Assembly (NCBI GenBank): GCA_019055375.1
Contig: JAHQIW010003944.1
Span: 62,001-126,000, forward strand
Source: Parelaphostrongylus tenuis
Taxonomy: Eukaryota > Nematoda > Chromadorea > Rhabditida > Metastrongylidae
DNA: 64,000 nt
Direction of reading: 5' to 3'
Both the position numbers and the translations under genes were made by a program. This document shows, piece after piece, positions 1 to 10,925 of this stretch (position 1 is the stretch's first letter; each line of letters opens with the position of its first letter). The notes below the pieces were generated by a model, which did not search any database, was not told the DNA's origin, and was given only the letters and a program-made list of their open reading frames with translations.

Positions 1-152
1 CTTCTAATCACTGGATTTTGTCCGTCATGGGAACAACAGAACTCCGTCGATGGGAGTCAAATGAAGGACTGCCGTAATAATGAACAATGTGGGTCGTTAT
101 GTTCTATCTTTGTTAGAGAGATTGTGCTAATGCATGTGTACGAAGTGAGAAT

Positions 153-380
153 TTACCATTTGGTGCATTTTACATGCCATGGGCATAGAGTTTCGTGTGC
201 TTTTTTGCAGAAATTTCCTTCACTTGCTTGAATACAAAAATCGGCGAACTCCGCTAATGTTCGAATGATTTTTGGAGAAGAATTTGCTGAGAAAATTTCT
301 TTTCCGTGATACCCTATTTTTCGTTCAGAAGCGCGTCGCATTACTAGCGCGGTCCATGTTGGTGCATTATCACTACACAT
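153..380 (-). CDS. Unrecognised 75-codon ORF or terminal exon
   Basis: An open frame of 75 codons on the minus strand, ending in a stop at its low-coordinate end. The product is cysteine-bearing in its last third (FCIQASEGNFCKKAHETLC) and moderately charged. It matches no family I recognise. No signal peptide or membrane segment is visible. It lies outside the large inverted duplication, whose left end I place near 715. The codon use looks more protein-like than most ORFs nearby, and the frame could be a terminal exon of a gene running off the left edge. Spliced partners cannot be identified from sequence alone, and a chance ORF remains possible. Confidence 0.22.
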   Translation of the reverse strand: MCSDNAPTWTALVMRRASERKIGYHGKEIFSANSSPKIIRTLAEFADFCIQASEGNFCKKAHETLCPWHVKCTKW

Positions 381-714
381 GGTCGATCCTTGTCACGCCA
401 ATGTGAAATTTCTTTGTGAAGGCAGTTCATCAAAGAGTCCACGCTATTTAAAGCACTGGATGAAATCATGGCAAGCTTCATTCTGTTTTAGGCTACATGG
501 CTTACCCGTATTACAGAGAGAGAGACGGACAGGTTAATTTCACAATTTAGGAAGATTTTCAACTGAAATATCTTCTTCTACTTCTACTGAATACTTCTTT
601 TGCATGCCACCGTTTCGTAAGTTCATGAAAACCTTCATTCATGTGGACTACCATAATCCAATATTCTGACTGTCCTCGAAGGAATATCTTAAGTGAACGG
701 ATTTTTTACAAAGT
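381..714. other. Intergenic, nothing identified
   Basis: About 330 bases of AT-rich sequence between the first ORF and the start of the inverted duplication. I see no gene, RNA or repeat boundary here apart from short A/T runs. Confidence 0.4.
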
Positions 715-952
715 TCTTTCGAAGATTATGCAGTGTTAAACCGCAAACCGTAATTCTTTTTTTTTTAAAACAAAAATGTTTTCAGATTTTTTGTAATTTT
801 ATGTTCCAATCGACTACTAAAAGTTCAGAAGGAAAATATTCGTTCAGAAATAAGGCTTCTTGGGAAAACTCTTTCCGGTAATAGAAAAGGTATCAAATTT
901 TATCATAACAACCTCGTGCTCTGACTTATCAAGGAATTTCTTAACTGCCTTC

Positions 953-1180
953 GTAACATACCCAATAATGTAGAGTAGTGCGCACAAACGTTTGCTTCAG
1001 TTGGGATTCGAACCCGCATTCACTCTATCTGGAAGCGCTTGCCGAACCGTAGCACTACCGACTCTTCTGGTGCGTCAGATCGGTAGTGCAACTGTTGGGC
1101 ACGCGCTCCTGGACACAGTGAAAAGCGGGTTCGAGTCCCAACTGAAGCCAACGTTTTTGCATTATTGGGTACATTGTAAC
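953..1180. repeat. tRNA-like back-to-back hairpin element (copy T1)
   Basis: Two tRNA-like halves face each other. A reverse-complement B-box (gattcgaaccc) lies near 1,006-1,016, and a forward B-box (gggttcgagtccc) lies near 1,127-1,139. Between them lie complementary stretches around the words actaccga and tcggtagtgc. The outer ends are complementary as well (cccaataatg against cattattggg). The inverted arm of the large duplication has the equivalent copy at 54,731-54,972. Related elements are at 22,955, 23,909 and 60,826. This is not a functional tRNA gene, because no clean cloverleaf with a paired acceptor stem is present. It is best described as a tRNA-derived foldback, SINE- or MITE-like element. 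Confidence 0.7.
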
Positions 1181-2869
1181 ATGATAACAGCGCAAGTGGC
1201 GGCCAAATAAGATGAATTTTGATTGATTATTGATATATTAAAACCTTTGTAACAGTGTTTTCTGGATGTCGCACAATATAAAATTTTAATCGAATTATAC
1301 TACCACTTGGCGATCAAAATGTTCACCTTATACTACCACCAGTTCAAAATAAGAAGGATTTGAGGGTTCCAAGTGCAAGTCAACTCTTTGGGGACGCATT
1401 GCATTCTTTCGAATGCACAAATGCTCAGTTCAGTTTCTTCATTGGATAGAAAAAATGTTTCGAAGCTTTGAAAATCTTTTGACAGCTGAGAAACGGCAAT
1501 TACAACAGTGTCACTCGTTTCTGAGAAGATCTTTTTGTGAGTTGTAGCAACAAAATTACTATCAAATTTCGCACTCGATTTTATTCGTTTAGATCAGGTG
1601 GTGTTTTTAGACAGATTTTTTCAATGTTCTCATTGTTAGTCAATAGTTCTAATCTCGACAAATCTGAACAACGTTCAGTTTTCGAAGGGCTTAATTTAGC
1701 TTTTCAAGAGCAAAGAAGACTGCGTTTGAACCTCCGAGTTTACTCACCAATATGGGATATATTGCATCAAAAGCAAATAAGTGTGTACAGAAAACGATAA
1801 AGTCGCATAGCAACACAAAAACGGCTTTTCTGGACTGGTAAGAAAAGCGCTAGTTGAATAGCGTGTACAGTCACACATTCTTGGTGGTATTCACTCGAGT
1901 GCTGCTCAATGAAGAAGGAAAGAAATGGAGGTTCGCCTCTTTACACAAGTGCATCGCAAAATCATTCCTCTAGTGATTTGAGAATTTTAAGATATTTTTC
2001 AAGTGCTCTTAGGATTTTCCTATGTATTGCACGTAGTGTACTAAAGTTCGTCACTTATTATTCTCTAGTTTTTTACTTCTATATTTCCACGCTGTTCTAA
2101 AACAAATGGGTCGTATTCCTCACTGCCGCATTACTGTGTCGCTTGCTTGTTGGATGAGTGAGAGCAATTTTTTGTACTGACATTTCATAAACGCAATTTC
2201 GTGAAGTATCTGCGGCTCTTTGTGGTCACAATCAAACAAATAAGAAACCAATCTCATTCGCTCGAGAGGAATTTCTCATAAAAGTGTTAGTAAACATTCG
2301 AAAGCTGACGTCTGGGCTACATTCCCACGTCGCTGGTCTTTCAAAACACTCTTTTACAACGCTGTAAATTGCAAAATAAAATTACCCTCAGACGCGCATA
2401 TTACTCGTCGGGCAGAGCTCTTTCTTTGGGTTCTTGGTAAATTCGATAGCTAAGTTGTTACTGATTCCACTGCTGCGCTTATATCACTGAAAGACCGTTT
2501 CTCTACAATGCAGCAGGTCAAAAGACCGGTGCAAGTTCTACAGATCATAACGTCAGCGCACGTGGCTGCTTTACGCAGGTCATGTGAATTGGCCAAGGTC
2601 CACATCAGTCGCGCAGCCTGATTCCAAAAATTTCCTTGCTGCGTTGCAGAGAACGGTCTTTTCAGGACATGACTGCTGACGAGAATTAGCAACGATTACA
2701 CTATAGAATGATTACCAATAGTCAAAACAAAGAGCTCTGTTCGGCGGGAAAATAAGCATTTCTGCAATGCAAGAAATGTTTTTCTGCAACAATGTCAAAG
2801 AAGGCTTTATCGAAAACAGGCGACGTCGGACTGTTGCCTGATTCTTAACATTTGAATGGTAACTAACGT
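1181..2869. other. Left-arm sequence without recognisable genes
   Basis: This stretch is shared with 53,000-54,700 in inverse orientation. Short ORFs at 1,537-1,800 and 1,909-2,100 have diverged counterparts at 54,176-54,379 and 53,744-53,998. Their frames persist only in part, so I do not call genes. Copies of an interspersed repeat (words resembling the reverse complement of tttgaatggttnctaacac) occur at about 2,280-2,375 and 2,790-2,870. Related copies lie near 28.7, 36.5, 37.2, 42.6, 43.3, 53.0 and 53.6 kb. Confidence 0.45.
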
Positions 2870-2949
2870 CCTATGAAACCTTGAAAATAAGAAGAAAAGA
2901 ATTTAGAACCAATCTTCATTTAAAGTTTCACATGGTTGGTATCTTTTCC

Positions 2950-4830
2950 CCAATCGATTGTGCTTCTTTCCAGTCATCGGGTTTTCTTAGTTCCTGGTGG
3001 CTGACGATTCGGCAAATAAGCCTTCTTTAGAGCCTCAACGTATAATTCGTTGTGGCTTTATTTGTATGACTATATACCGTGAAAATGCACTCCGATACCC
3101 TGACGGGACACTTACATCTTCGAGAAGGGCTGTGGAGAAAATCATCCACCAATACTACTCGGATCTCTTCGCTAGCCATTTCCTCTTAGCGTATTATAAA
3201 TTGAAAGAGGACGAATATGTCGTTCCACCGGTCCACCCTTCTGAAATCCGACATGCTATATCGTCGGTGAAGAACAGAACAACACATGGTCCAGACAGGG
3301 TTAGACCAGAACACCTGAAGAAACTGCCGCCAGTTCTCATCAACACGCTGGCTCGGCTCTTCACTTGTTACCTGTCAGAATGCAAGGTGTCAGAATGTCA
3401 GAATGCCTATTCATGGGAAACCAGCAAGACCTTATTGTTGTTAAAAAAGGGAGACCTTCACGACATAAGCAATTATGGCCCAATCTGCTTGCTGTCCGTT
3501 GTTCATAAACTCTTTCCTCGAGTCATACTGAACAGGATTGACAGAACACTGGACGAAGGACAGCCATGCGAACAAGCAGGGTTCCGAAAAGGATTTAGCA
3601 CCATAGATCACATCCACCTGATTACAAGACTCATTGAAGTTTCACGAGAGTACAAGCAACCACTGTGTCTCACTTTCATCGATCTGAAGAAAGCCTTCGA
3701 TTCAGTGGAAACAGAAGCGGTTATAAGGCTCTGAATAACCAGGGCGTCCCTACTCGGTACATATTGATTCTTCGTGAGCTTTATAAAGATATCACGACCA
3801 AGATATCTCCATTCTACAACAATATCACCATTGACGTAAGAAGAGGGGTTCGACAAGGCGATACAATTTCGCCAAAACTATTCACTGCCACCCTACAAAA
3901 CGTCATACGAACATTAGAATGGGACGATATGGGAGTGAAAATTGACGGTCGACATGGAAAGCATCTTCCCTTTGCTGACGATATCGTTCTCACAACACTA
4001 AACATCAGTCAAGCGGTACGAAAGTTGACCGATTTCCATAACGCCTGTGGAAAGATTGGTCTTCAACTAAATCTAACAAAAACAATGTTCATGAGGAACT
4101 GATGGGTTTTAATGCCCCAATCACGCTCAACGGAACGACAATCTCCGAGTGGTCCAGTTACGTCTATCAAAATCGTGAAATCAACATGATGAACGGCCTA
4201 GCTCCAGAGTTGAGCAGGAGTAAACGAGCGGGTTGGGGAACGCTTAAGAGCATCGAATATGTAGTGAAGAGGACAAAGAACATCCGACTCCGTGCCCACC
4301 TTTTCGATTCGACAATTATCCCTGGCCTAACGTATGCAGTAGAAACCTGGTCGCTACGTAAGCGGGATAAAAGATCACTTGGAGTCATCGAACGCGCAGT
4401 CGAAGGTCGCCTGCTAGGAGTATCCCGTGTCTCGCAAATGAGAGAAAGGATCCGAAGTTCCGACCTACGCCAACGATCGAAAATCAGAGACGCCGTTCTG
4501 CAAGCCAGGATCTTGAAAATAAGGTGGGCCGAACACGTGATGAGTTTCAACGACAGCCGATGGATGAGAGCCGTTGCCGACTGGATTCCTCGGGACATCA
4601 AGCGCTCTGAAGGAAGACAACTGACCCGTTGGTCCGATTTCTTCAGGAAAGCAATATAAGAAAGATATGATGCTCAGCGAATCCTTAGAGCGAGGAGGAC
4701 CCACTGGGCTACTCCTGCACGCGATAGGGAAAAATGGAAGAGTTGCTGGTACCCTCTCGTGTCACTCAACGATCAACGGGATGACAGGTGATGCAGGTGA
4801 TACTGTGAAAAAAGGAAATAAATTGAAGAT
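2950..4830 (+). pseudogene. RTE-clade LINE, 5'-truncated reverse transcriptase (copy A)
   Basis: This is a decayed non-LTR retrotransposon polyprotein. The reverse transcriptase reads through three frames: 2,997-3,734, about 3,700-4,102, and 4,102-4,659, with recognisable C-terminal sequence continuing to about 4,790. RT signatures in order are a PDRVRPEHLKKLP block, QAGFRKGFSTIDH, the finger/palm block FIDLKKAFDSVE, RRGVRQGDTISPKLF, and catalytic FADD at 3,971-3,982. The C-terminal region has the RTE-type IRWAEHVM and DWIPRDIKRSEGR segments. The N-terminal apurinic endonuclease domain is missing, so the copy is 5'-truncated, as is usual for LINEs. The 3' end finishes in short ggtgatgcaggtgat repeats, typical of RTE tails. 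Frameshifts near 3,720 and 4,100 and a stop at 4,657 make it inactive. The family differs from the LINE at 8,060. Confidence 0.9.
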
Positions 4831-4839
4831 CTAGGATAT

Positions 4840-5600
4840 AATAGCGAACATCCAAGGAAAACCAGTCACCGTGCAATCTAGTCTAGGGACTACCTATGTT
4901 GTTAGCGCCAGGGTGACGTATGAACCCGCCCTCACGTCACTAAGTCAAGTTAAGGATGGGTGTCAGCTGAGACCCATGCTAGAAAATCAGTTTGAGATAA
5001 GGTGTCAAGTGGGTGGTTATGTTAAGGCACTCTACCTTTTTGTTCATTTGCGGGTTTCTGGAATTTATCCAAAAAGCTTCAAGAGTTTTTCGCGCCGACG
5101 TTTTTGATTCGTGCACTAGGATCCTGACCGCTACCTCAAAGTCGTCATCGTTGTGTCTTTTATTCTGTGTGTACCTAGAGGTTTGCTTAATTCTTTATTT
5201 GTTTCTTCGTCTAGGTGTTCTTTGATGCGGATGTGAAGTGGTTTGCCCGTTTTGCCTATATATTCGGCATCACATGTCTTACAAGAGATAAGGTAACATT
5301 GTATCGCCTACGCTCATGCAGTCGTCGTCTCTACTGCTGGGAGAAATTACGCAGTCCTTTGTATTACACAGACGCTCATACAAGTGGTTTCGAACTAACT
5401 GACGACGCAGTGTTTCAGGAGAACTTTTTACAGCTTCTACAGAATATTCTAGACCACTGTTTTTTAGACACTTTCTGATAGCGGTAGTGACTTCGTCTGT
5501 TATGAAAGGTAGTATAAGAAGTACCTTGTTATTTAGGTGTGGCACCCTGTCGTTTCCAATACAAGGCATTTTGTTCCTTTTCTCTTTCCTCTAGCTTCTC
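4840..5600 (-). pseudogene. Penelope-like element, inverted 3' fragment (GIY-YIG endonuclease)
   Basis: A minus-strand fragment of a Penelope-like retroelement. Bases 5,279-5,569 encode a linker with RKCLKNSGLEYSV and RRQLVRNHLYERLCNT, then a cysteine-rich CVISP...DDDC segment. A further frame then gives YLISCKTCDAEYIGKTGKP and IRIKEHL, the GIY-YIG endonuclease core. The sequence is an inverted, diverged copy of 6,690-7,410. Homology includes the downstream untranslated words (ctagtctagggac at 4,878 against gtccctagactag at 7,378). The two copies therefore face each other across the RT region. Inverted or tandem partial copies are typical of Penelope-like elements. Frameshifts show it is inactive. 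The linker and endonuclease motifs together make the family call firm. Confidence 0.8.
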
Positions 5601-5689
5601 TCTATCTGTATATCTAAAACATTTCTAAGATGCTTCCATCTAACGACCTTCTTCTGAAAAGGAATATAAATCACAATGACGGAAATTGA

Positions 5690-6600
5690 GTGAAGAATGG
5701 GTCCGAACGTCGAAAGCTGCTGGTTAACAACAATCTGTTATCCGTCAACTAAAAAATTGAATCACCAAATTGTTCCGTCCTCTACGCACTCATTAAAACG
5801 CATAAGCTTTCTACTAATGATTTTGGGTCTGCCGATCCCTCTACGCTCAAATTAGACCAATCATTAGCTGTGTAGGCGGGCCGACAGATAGATAACATGG
5901 TTTCTTGGCCTCATATTGTCACATTTACTAATGTTCATGCCAACCCATCTCTCCAACACCAATTTATTCCTAAAGCACCTCAAAAATGCGCATTCAAATC
6001 ATACGTATGTCATGTGGTCATTTGATGTTACAAACGCCTCAAATGACGTCGCAATACAATCCACTCATGGATTAGTAATAGAAAACACAGAAAGCATGGA
6101 TATGTTTGGCTTGTCTGTTCAACACCTTATCACACTCCTTCAGTCATGCCTGAGTTGTTCGATATTTAGGTAGTCGGGAAAATATTTCGCACAAATTAGA
6201 GGGTTGGCAGTGGGGCAATGACTGGTACCCAGCTTAACCATCGCTTTCATGTCAAGAATGGAAGCTCCAATTCTCCAACGGCGTTCAATACTCCACTGTC
6301 GATATATAGACGATTGTTTTAGCATCTGCTCTACACAAGAGGAGATGGATAGATGCTTCGAAATTCTGAGCGGACAGTCATAGTTTATCAAGTTGATGCG
6401 AGAACACCAACATTCAGAGACTTGGATTCCCTTCTCGAACGTTCAAGCTCAACTCAATGAAAGTGGCTACAATACAAAATGGTATCGCAAGCCTAGTAAC
6501 AAAAACATCTTGGTACATTACCTTTCTTCTCATCCCTCACATACTAAAAAGCACTTATCCGAAATATGTATCGAACACCTGTAAGTGTTTGTACGGGAGA
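5690..6600 (+). pseudogene. Penelope-like element, reverse transcriptase remnant
   Basis: This is the plus-strand RT of a Penelope-like element, broken into several frames. Visible pieces in order are an SCVGGPTD block near 5,865-5,890, an ORF at 5,916-6,173 with NTNLFLKHLKNAHSN, SFDVTN, and CLSCSIFR, then in another frame SGKY and IRGLA, EAPIL, and the palm motif CRYIDDCF, with YIDD at 6,304-6,315. A further ORF at 6,393-6,584 has SNVQAQLNESGYNTKWYRKP and HYLSSHPSHTKKH. This motif order is that of Penelope-like RTs, which are telomerase-related and distinct from LINE RTs. Stops and frameshifts are frequent. The element continues into its GIY-YIG domain downstream. The 5' end of the coding region is missing or unrecognisable. 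Confidence 0.85.
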
Positions 6601-6689
6601 CGATGAAAGAAGGGAATTACTAGATTAAGCACGAAAACTAACCATTTCTATTGGGTACAAAGAAAGAACAGCAACTAACATTCGGCCCA

Positions 6690-7200
6690 AAAGGGGCGAA
6701 AAGCCTCGCAATGGGAGCAACATGGCGCCACACCTAAACGGTAAAGTACCTCTTATGTCACCTTTCATAACAGCCGAAGTCAGTACTGCTATTAGAAAGT
6801 GTCTGAATAACAGCGGTCTAGGAGATTTCGTGAGAACTGTAGAAATTCCTCCTAAAACACTGCGTAGTCAATTAGTTCGAAACCGCTTGTACGACCGTCT
6901 ATGTAATACATAGGACTGCGTTATTTGTACCAACGATAGAGACGGCGATTGCATGAGCGTAAGTGCAATATACCTTATCTCTTGTAAAACATATCTGTTG
7001 TGATGACGAATATATTGGCGAAACAGGCAGACCACTTCACATCTGCATTAAAGAACACCTAGACGGAAAAACAAATAAAGACCCAAGCAATTTTCTAGGT
7101 ACACACAGGACAAAATCACAACGATGACGACTTCGAGGTAGTAGTCAAGATCCTAGGGAGCGAATCAAAACATCGGAGCGAAAACCCTTGAAACATTCCG
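6690..7200 (+). pseudogene. Penelope-like element, linker and GIY-YIG endonuclease domain
   Basis: Continues the Penelope reading direction. The ORF at 6,722-6,913 carries RKCLNNSGLGDFV and RSQLVRNRLYDRLCNT, and ends at a stop where the inverted partner continues with KDC. After frameshifts there follow IYLISCKT near 6,967 and, across one or more single-base shifts, EYIGETGRPLH and IKEHLDG. These give the GIY-YIG signature (Y-L-I-S...E-Y-I-G-x-T-G). In Penelope elements this C-terminal nuclease makes the target nick for integration. A stop and at least two frameshifts make this copy non-functional. The sequence to about 7,410 is the 3' flank shared with the inverted fragment at 4,840-5,600. 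Confidence 0.85.
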
Positions 7201-7513
7201 AATAAATTCCAGAAATACGCAATTGAACAGAAAGGGGAGTGCCTTAACATAACCAACCACATGGCAGCTTATCTCAGCTTCATTTTCCAGCCTGGGTCTC
7301 AGCTAACACCTATCTTCAATTTGACCTCGTGACATGTGGAGCGAGTTCATACGTCACCGTGCGCTAACAACGTGGTAGTCCCTAGACTAGATTGCACGTT
7401 GAGTGGTTTTTCCTGAATCAGTTATCGCTTCAATACCATAGATTTTCAATTCATCTGTTTTTTCTTCACATTATATAGTCATATAAATAAAGTTACAACG
7501 GATAGTAAATGTA

Positions 7514-7549
7514 GGCTCTGATGAAGGCGTATTTGCTGAAACGTCAGCC
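7514..7549 (+). ncRNA. Hammerhead ribozyme-like motif, Penelope type
   Basis: Core elements appear in type I order. Stem I 5' strand GGCT (7,514-7,517) is followed at once by CTGATGA (7,518-7,524). A short imperfect stem II follows (AGGCG...TGCT, which pairs only with one bulged G), then GAAAC (7,538-7,542), the cleavage triplet GTC (7,543-7,545) and the stem I 3' strand AGCC (7,546-7,549), complementary to GGCT. Stem III is essentially one C-G pair. Very short helix III is a known property of hammerheads in Penelope-like terminal repeats, and this site lies just 3' of a Penelope body. The weak stem II suggests decay or low activity. Confidence 0.6.
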
Positions 7550-8059
7550 ACTAGCAACCAAGAAAACCCATCAACCGGAAAGAAAAACAATTGATTGGAG
7601 AAAAGATAACAACCTCGTGAAGCTTCAAATAAAGATTAGTTTTCTGAACTTCTCTTCTCATTTTCAAAATTGTATATTATTAACATGCCGAACTTTCAAG
7701 AAAGTCGGTCTTTCGAGCTGTTACGAAATCCTGTGAAAAGTCCCTTCCGAACAAATGAGGATGGTTTTTCAGTTGTCCCCTTATAACCACAACTATCAGA
7801 CGCGCTTATATGTGAGAGCTCACATATCCATGGCTTTTGGTTTCTACCATCGTCCGTGAGCGATCGGTGTGCTGGCTGACACCATCACCGAATGAGTCGG
7901 TAAGAAGTCCGACCAAGGACCCGCCGCCGGAAGCGAATTTTTTGAATCAGCATCGTGAAGACCTGCAATAGCCGTTGAAAGGCAAAGTCAGGAAATCAAG
8001 GTAACCAATCTGCACAACCAGCAATAGATCAACCTCAGACCCTGCACATTAGGTTCTCC

Positions 8060-10925
8060 CCATCTGTGGCGTTAGGTAGTGAGACGACCAGTGAGAGGCA
8101 AGAAAATCACCGGAAACAGACGACGTCTATGAAACCGGATCTACTGAACGCGCAGAGAACATGCCAGAGAGACCGCTTTTTACTCGACACCTACAATGTA
8201 AGAACGCTTTCCACTGACGTTGATCTTGAAGCATTTCTTGATGCAGCACATCGCATGAAATATCATGTGATTTCCGTACAAGAAACGAAAATCATGAAGA
8301 TCGACATACGTCATTTCAACGACGAGATGCTAATGATACGAGAAACAAAATTCCCGTAACAAAACGTCGGCGGCGTATGCTTTGTCGTTCACCCGTCCAT
8401 AGCTCATCACGTCAATTCTCATGAAATCCTTTACCCTCACTTGGCCATCCTTCGACTCCAACTAAAGAGCAACAGAAACATCAGTATCATCAATTACTAC
8501 GCAACGACCGACTCAGCTGATGAACGCGAACTGGATACGTTTTATTTTCAGTTGGAGGAAGTTATCCGCAGTGATAAGTCATTTTACAAGTTCATTGTCG
8601 GTGACTACGATGCCAGGTCAGGGAAGGAAACAAGATCAAATATAGGACGGGGAAGTTTGGATTAGGTGAGATAAATCAGAACGGGAATCGTCCTGCAAGA
8701 CTTCTGTCTGCGGCACGTCTCTTTTACGAAAATTCCTTTTTCTAGAAGAAACAACGTCACCGCTGGATACAGGATTTACCTAATGGAACGACATTTGCGG
8801 AGATCGACCATATGCTTACAAACAGAAGATAGTGCTTACTTGGCTCATCCGTAGTCCATCGTTCTGTACTGGGTACGGTCACCGCCTTCTTCGCGCGAAG
8901 ATTCGATTCAGTCGTACGCTGGAAAAGATGTCATGTCATCGATCGGGAAGAAATTGTTAAGCTTTTTACTGCAGGACGTTCTACGCGAAATCTTGTTTAA
9001 TCATGACTGGCAGATGAAGGAAGATCCGACCGAAGACTACGAGCTGCTTGTTAATGTACTTAAAAATTGTGTCGAGCCCGCTCCAATTACTCCGACAAAG
9101 AGTTCAAATAGCATCTCCACTACCACTAAGGAGTTGCTCGAAAAGAGGAGAAAATTGAGGCTCGATGCTAATGCAACTCATTAAGCTTCAATGATAGTGA
9201 ACTCTAGCTGCAGGAGAGCTTTACAAGAGGATCTTCACTAGTACAGGCAGAAGAAACTGTTGGAAGCAGCACAAGAAAGATCTAGTCTAAAGAAGTGTCA
9301 ACGGAACTTATGCGAATATAGTGTACCGCACGTAGCCTTGTTGAATGACGGTGGGAATGCTAGAAGACCGGCATGGCATGGAATTTAGAACGGAAAAATT
9401 TTACACCAACATTTTTCGTTCCGCGTCCCGTCTCGGACTTCAAAATACTCACTGGAGAAAAACCACCCAGTATTTTACCTTCTGAAGTACGTGTCATTAA
9501 AGAGAGCATGAAGAAAGGCACAGCCCCAGGACTTGATAACACCACTGCCGACTTTCTAAGAGCTGAAGGCCATAATCTACATGTTACTCACCACACATAT
9601 AATATTTTAGCTTCAGAAAGAAAAACATCCTCATAAGTGGATGACGTCGCACACAATCATCCTTTCTAAAAAGGTGACCAAAGTGATCTTTGTAATTGTC
9701 GCCCAATTTGCTTGTTGAGTGTGCTCTACAAGTTCTTTGCGAAGATCATACTTCTGTGCACACCAAGATTTTTGGATAAGACTCAGCCGATAGAACAAGC
9801 AGGATTTGGTAAAGGACCTGCTGTATGGACCACATCCAAGTGGTATCACGGATCATTGAAGTCTGCTGGGTAAATCACATGCCCTTAATACTATGATTTG
9901 TCGACTATGAGAAAGCGTTTGATAGCATCAAAACGTATCAGCGCTCGTCGATCAAGTAGTGGGCCCGTTCCATATGAGAACTTTGTCAGACTGCTATCGG
10001 AACTGCACCACGAATTACAGCATTTCCATCGACCTCTGACCATACACATTAGTAAAGGGGTTTGGTAGGGAGATACGATATCGCCAAAGATATCCACCGC
10101 TTGCAGTGGGTAATGAAGTCGCTTGATTAGGACGAATAGGGCATTTGTATCAATGGAAAATTTCTCCCACATCTTCGTTTTGCGGATGACATCTACATCT
10201 TTTCGAAAAGTATCAGCGAAGCAGAGACGAGGTCAAAGGAATTGCGAGAAGTGGGAAAGAAGACTGGACTACCCATCAATAGTAAAGGCCCAATTTATGA
10301 AGAACCCATGGTGCAATGGCAATGAAGTCGAAATGGATGGTTCTCTGATTGCACAAATCACCTCGTATGTGTACCTTGGGAGCTCATTGAACAAGGAAAA
10401 CAACACGATGGAGGAACTGGGTAGAAGGATGCCAGCAGCATGGGCAGCATTTGGGCCTCTCAAAGAAGCCGCCGATCAGCTAACGGACCCCAAAACTCCG
10501 TGCTCACCTTTTCGATTGAACGGTCCTCCTGGCGCTCTGTTATGCAGCTGAGAGGTGGACTGATACTTCGACCACGTCAAGAGTGCTACGAACAACTCAC
10601 ACAGCGCTTAAACGTTGTCTTCTCAAATTTAGTCGGATCATGCAACATGTGGCGGGCTTGCGTAGCTTAGATTTTTGAGGTCTATCCTGTCTTCGTGATA
10701 AAGAGGTCTATACATCTAAAGCGAAACACGGATGGGCCAGTCATATATTGAGAAGAGCAGGCGACAGATGGACGTGAAGAGCTGTAGAGTGGATTCCACG
10801 GTAATAAACGGGTCCTCGAGGACGACCACCTATACGATGGGCGGAAGTGTTAGCTAGAAGGATCAAGGTGCTGTACTCGCAGCTGCCGATATTTTCCAGA
10901 TCACGGTATAACACTCGCACCAGCC
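8060..10925 (+). pseudogene. RTE-clade LINE with endonuclease and RT (copy B, left arm)
   Basis: A nearly full-length but decayed RTE element. The endonuclease comes first: 8,066-8,359 includes TYNVRTLS and SVQETK, 8,441-8,665 includes [19 protein letters not shown], and VGDYDARSG (the GD-x-N-type motif with N changed to D). A linker with ELLEKRRKLRLD (8,933-9,184) follows, then RT blocks with SEVRVIK, GTAPGLDN (9,373-9,636), DYEKAFDS near 9,905, DTISPKI near 10,075, and catalytic FADD at 10,178-10,189. The C-terminal region holds SSYVYLGSSLN-like sequence at about 10,355 and AAWAAFGPLKEAADQLTD. Many frameshifts and stops are present. An orthologous copy sits at the equivalent position in the inverted arm, so insertion predates the duplication. 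The 3' boundary is near 10,925. Confidence 0.88.

Larger units (their letters stand above)
2870..7720. mobile_element. Composite retroelement block found only in the left arm
   Basis: The inverted partner at about 52,990-53,000 joins sequence matching 2,870 directly to sequence matching about 7,720. This 4.85 kb is therefore either inserted in the left arm or deleted from the right one. It consists of a truncated RTE LINE, an inverted Penelope 3' fragment, a Penelope body and a Penelope-type hammerhead region. All of it is retroelement, so later insertion is the simpler reading. Confidence 0.6.
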
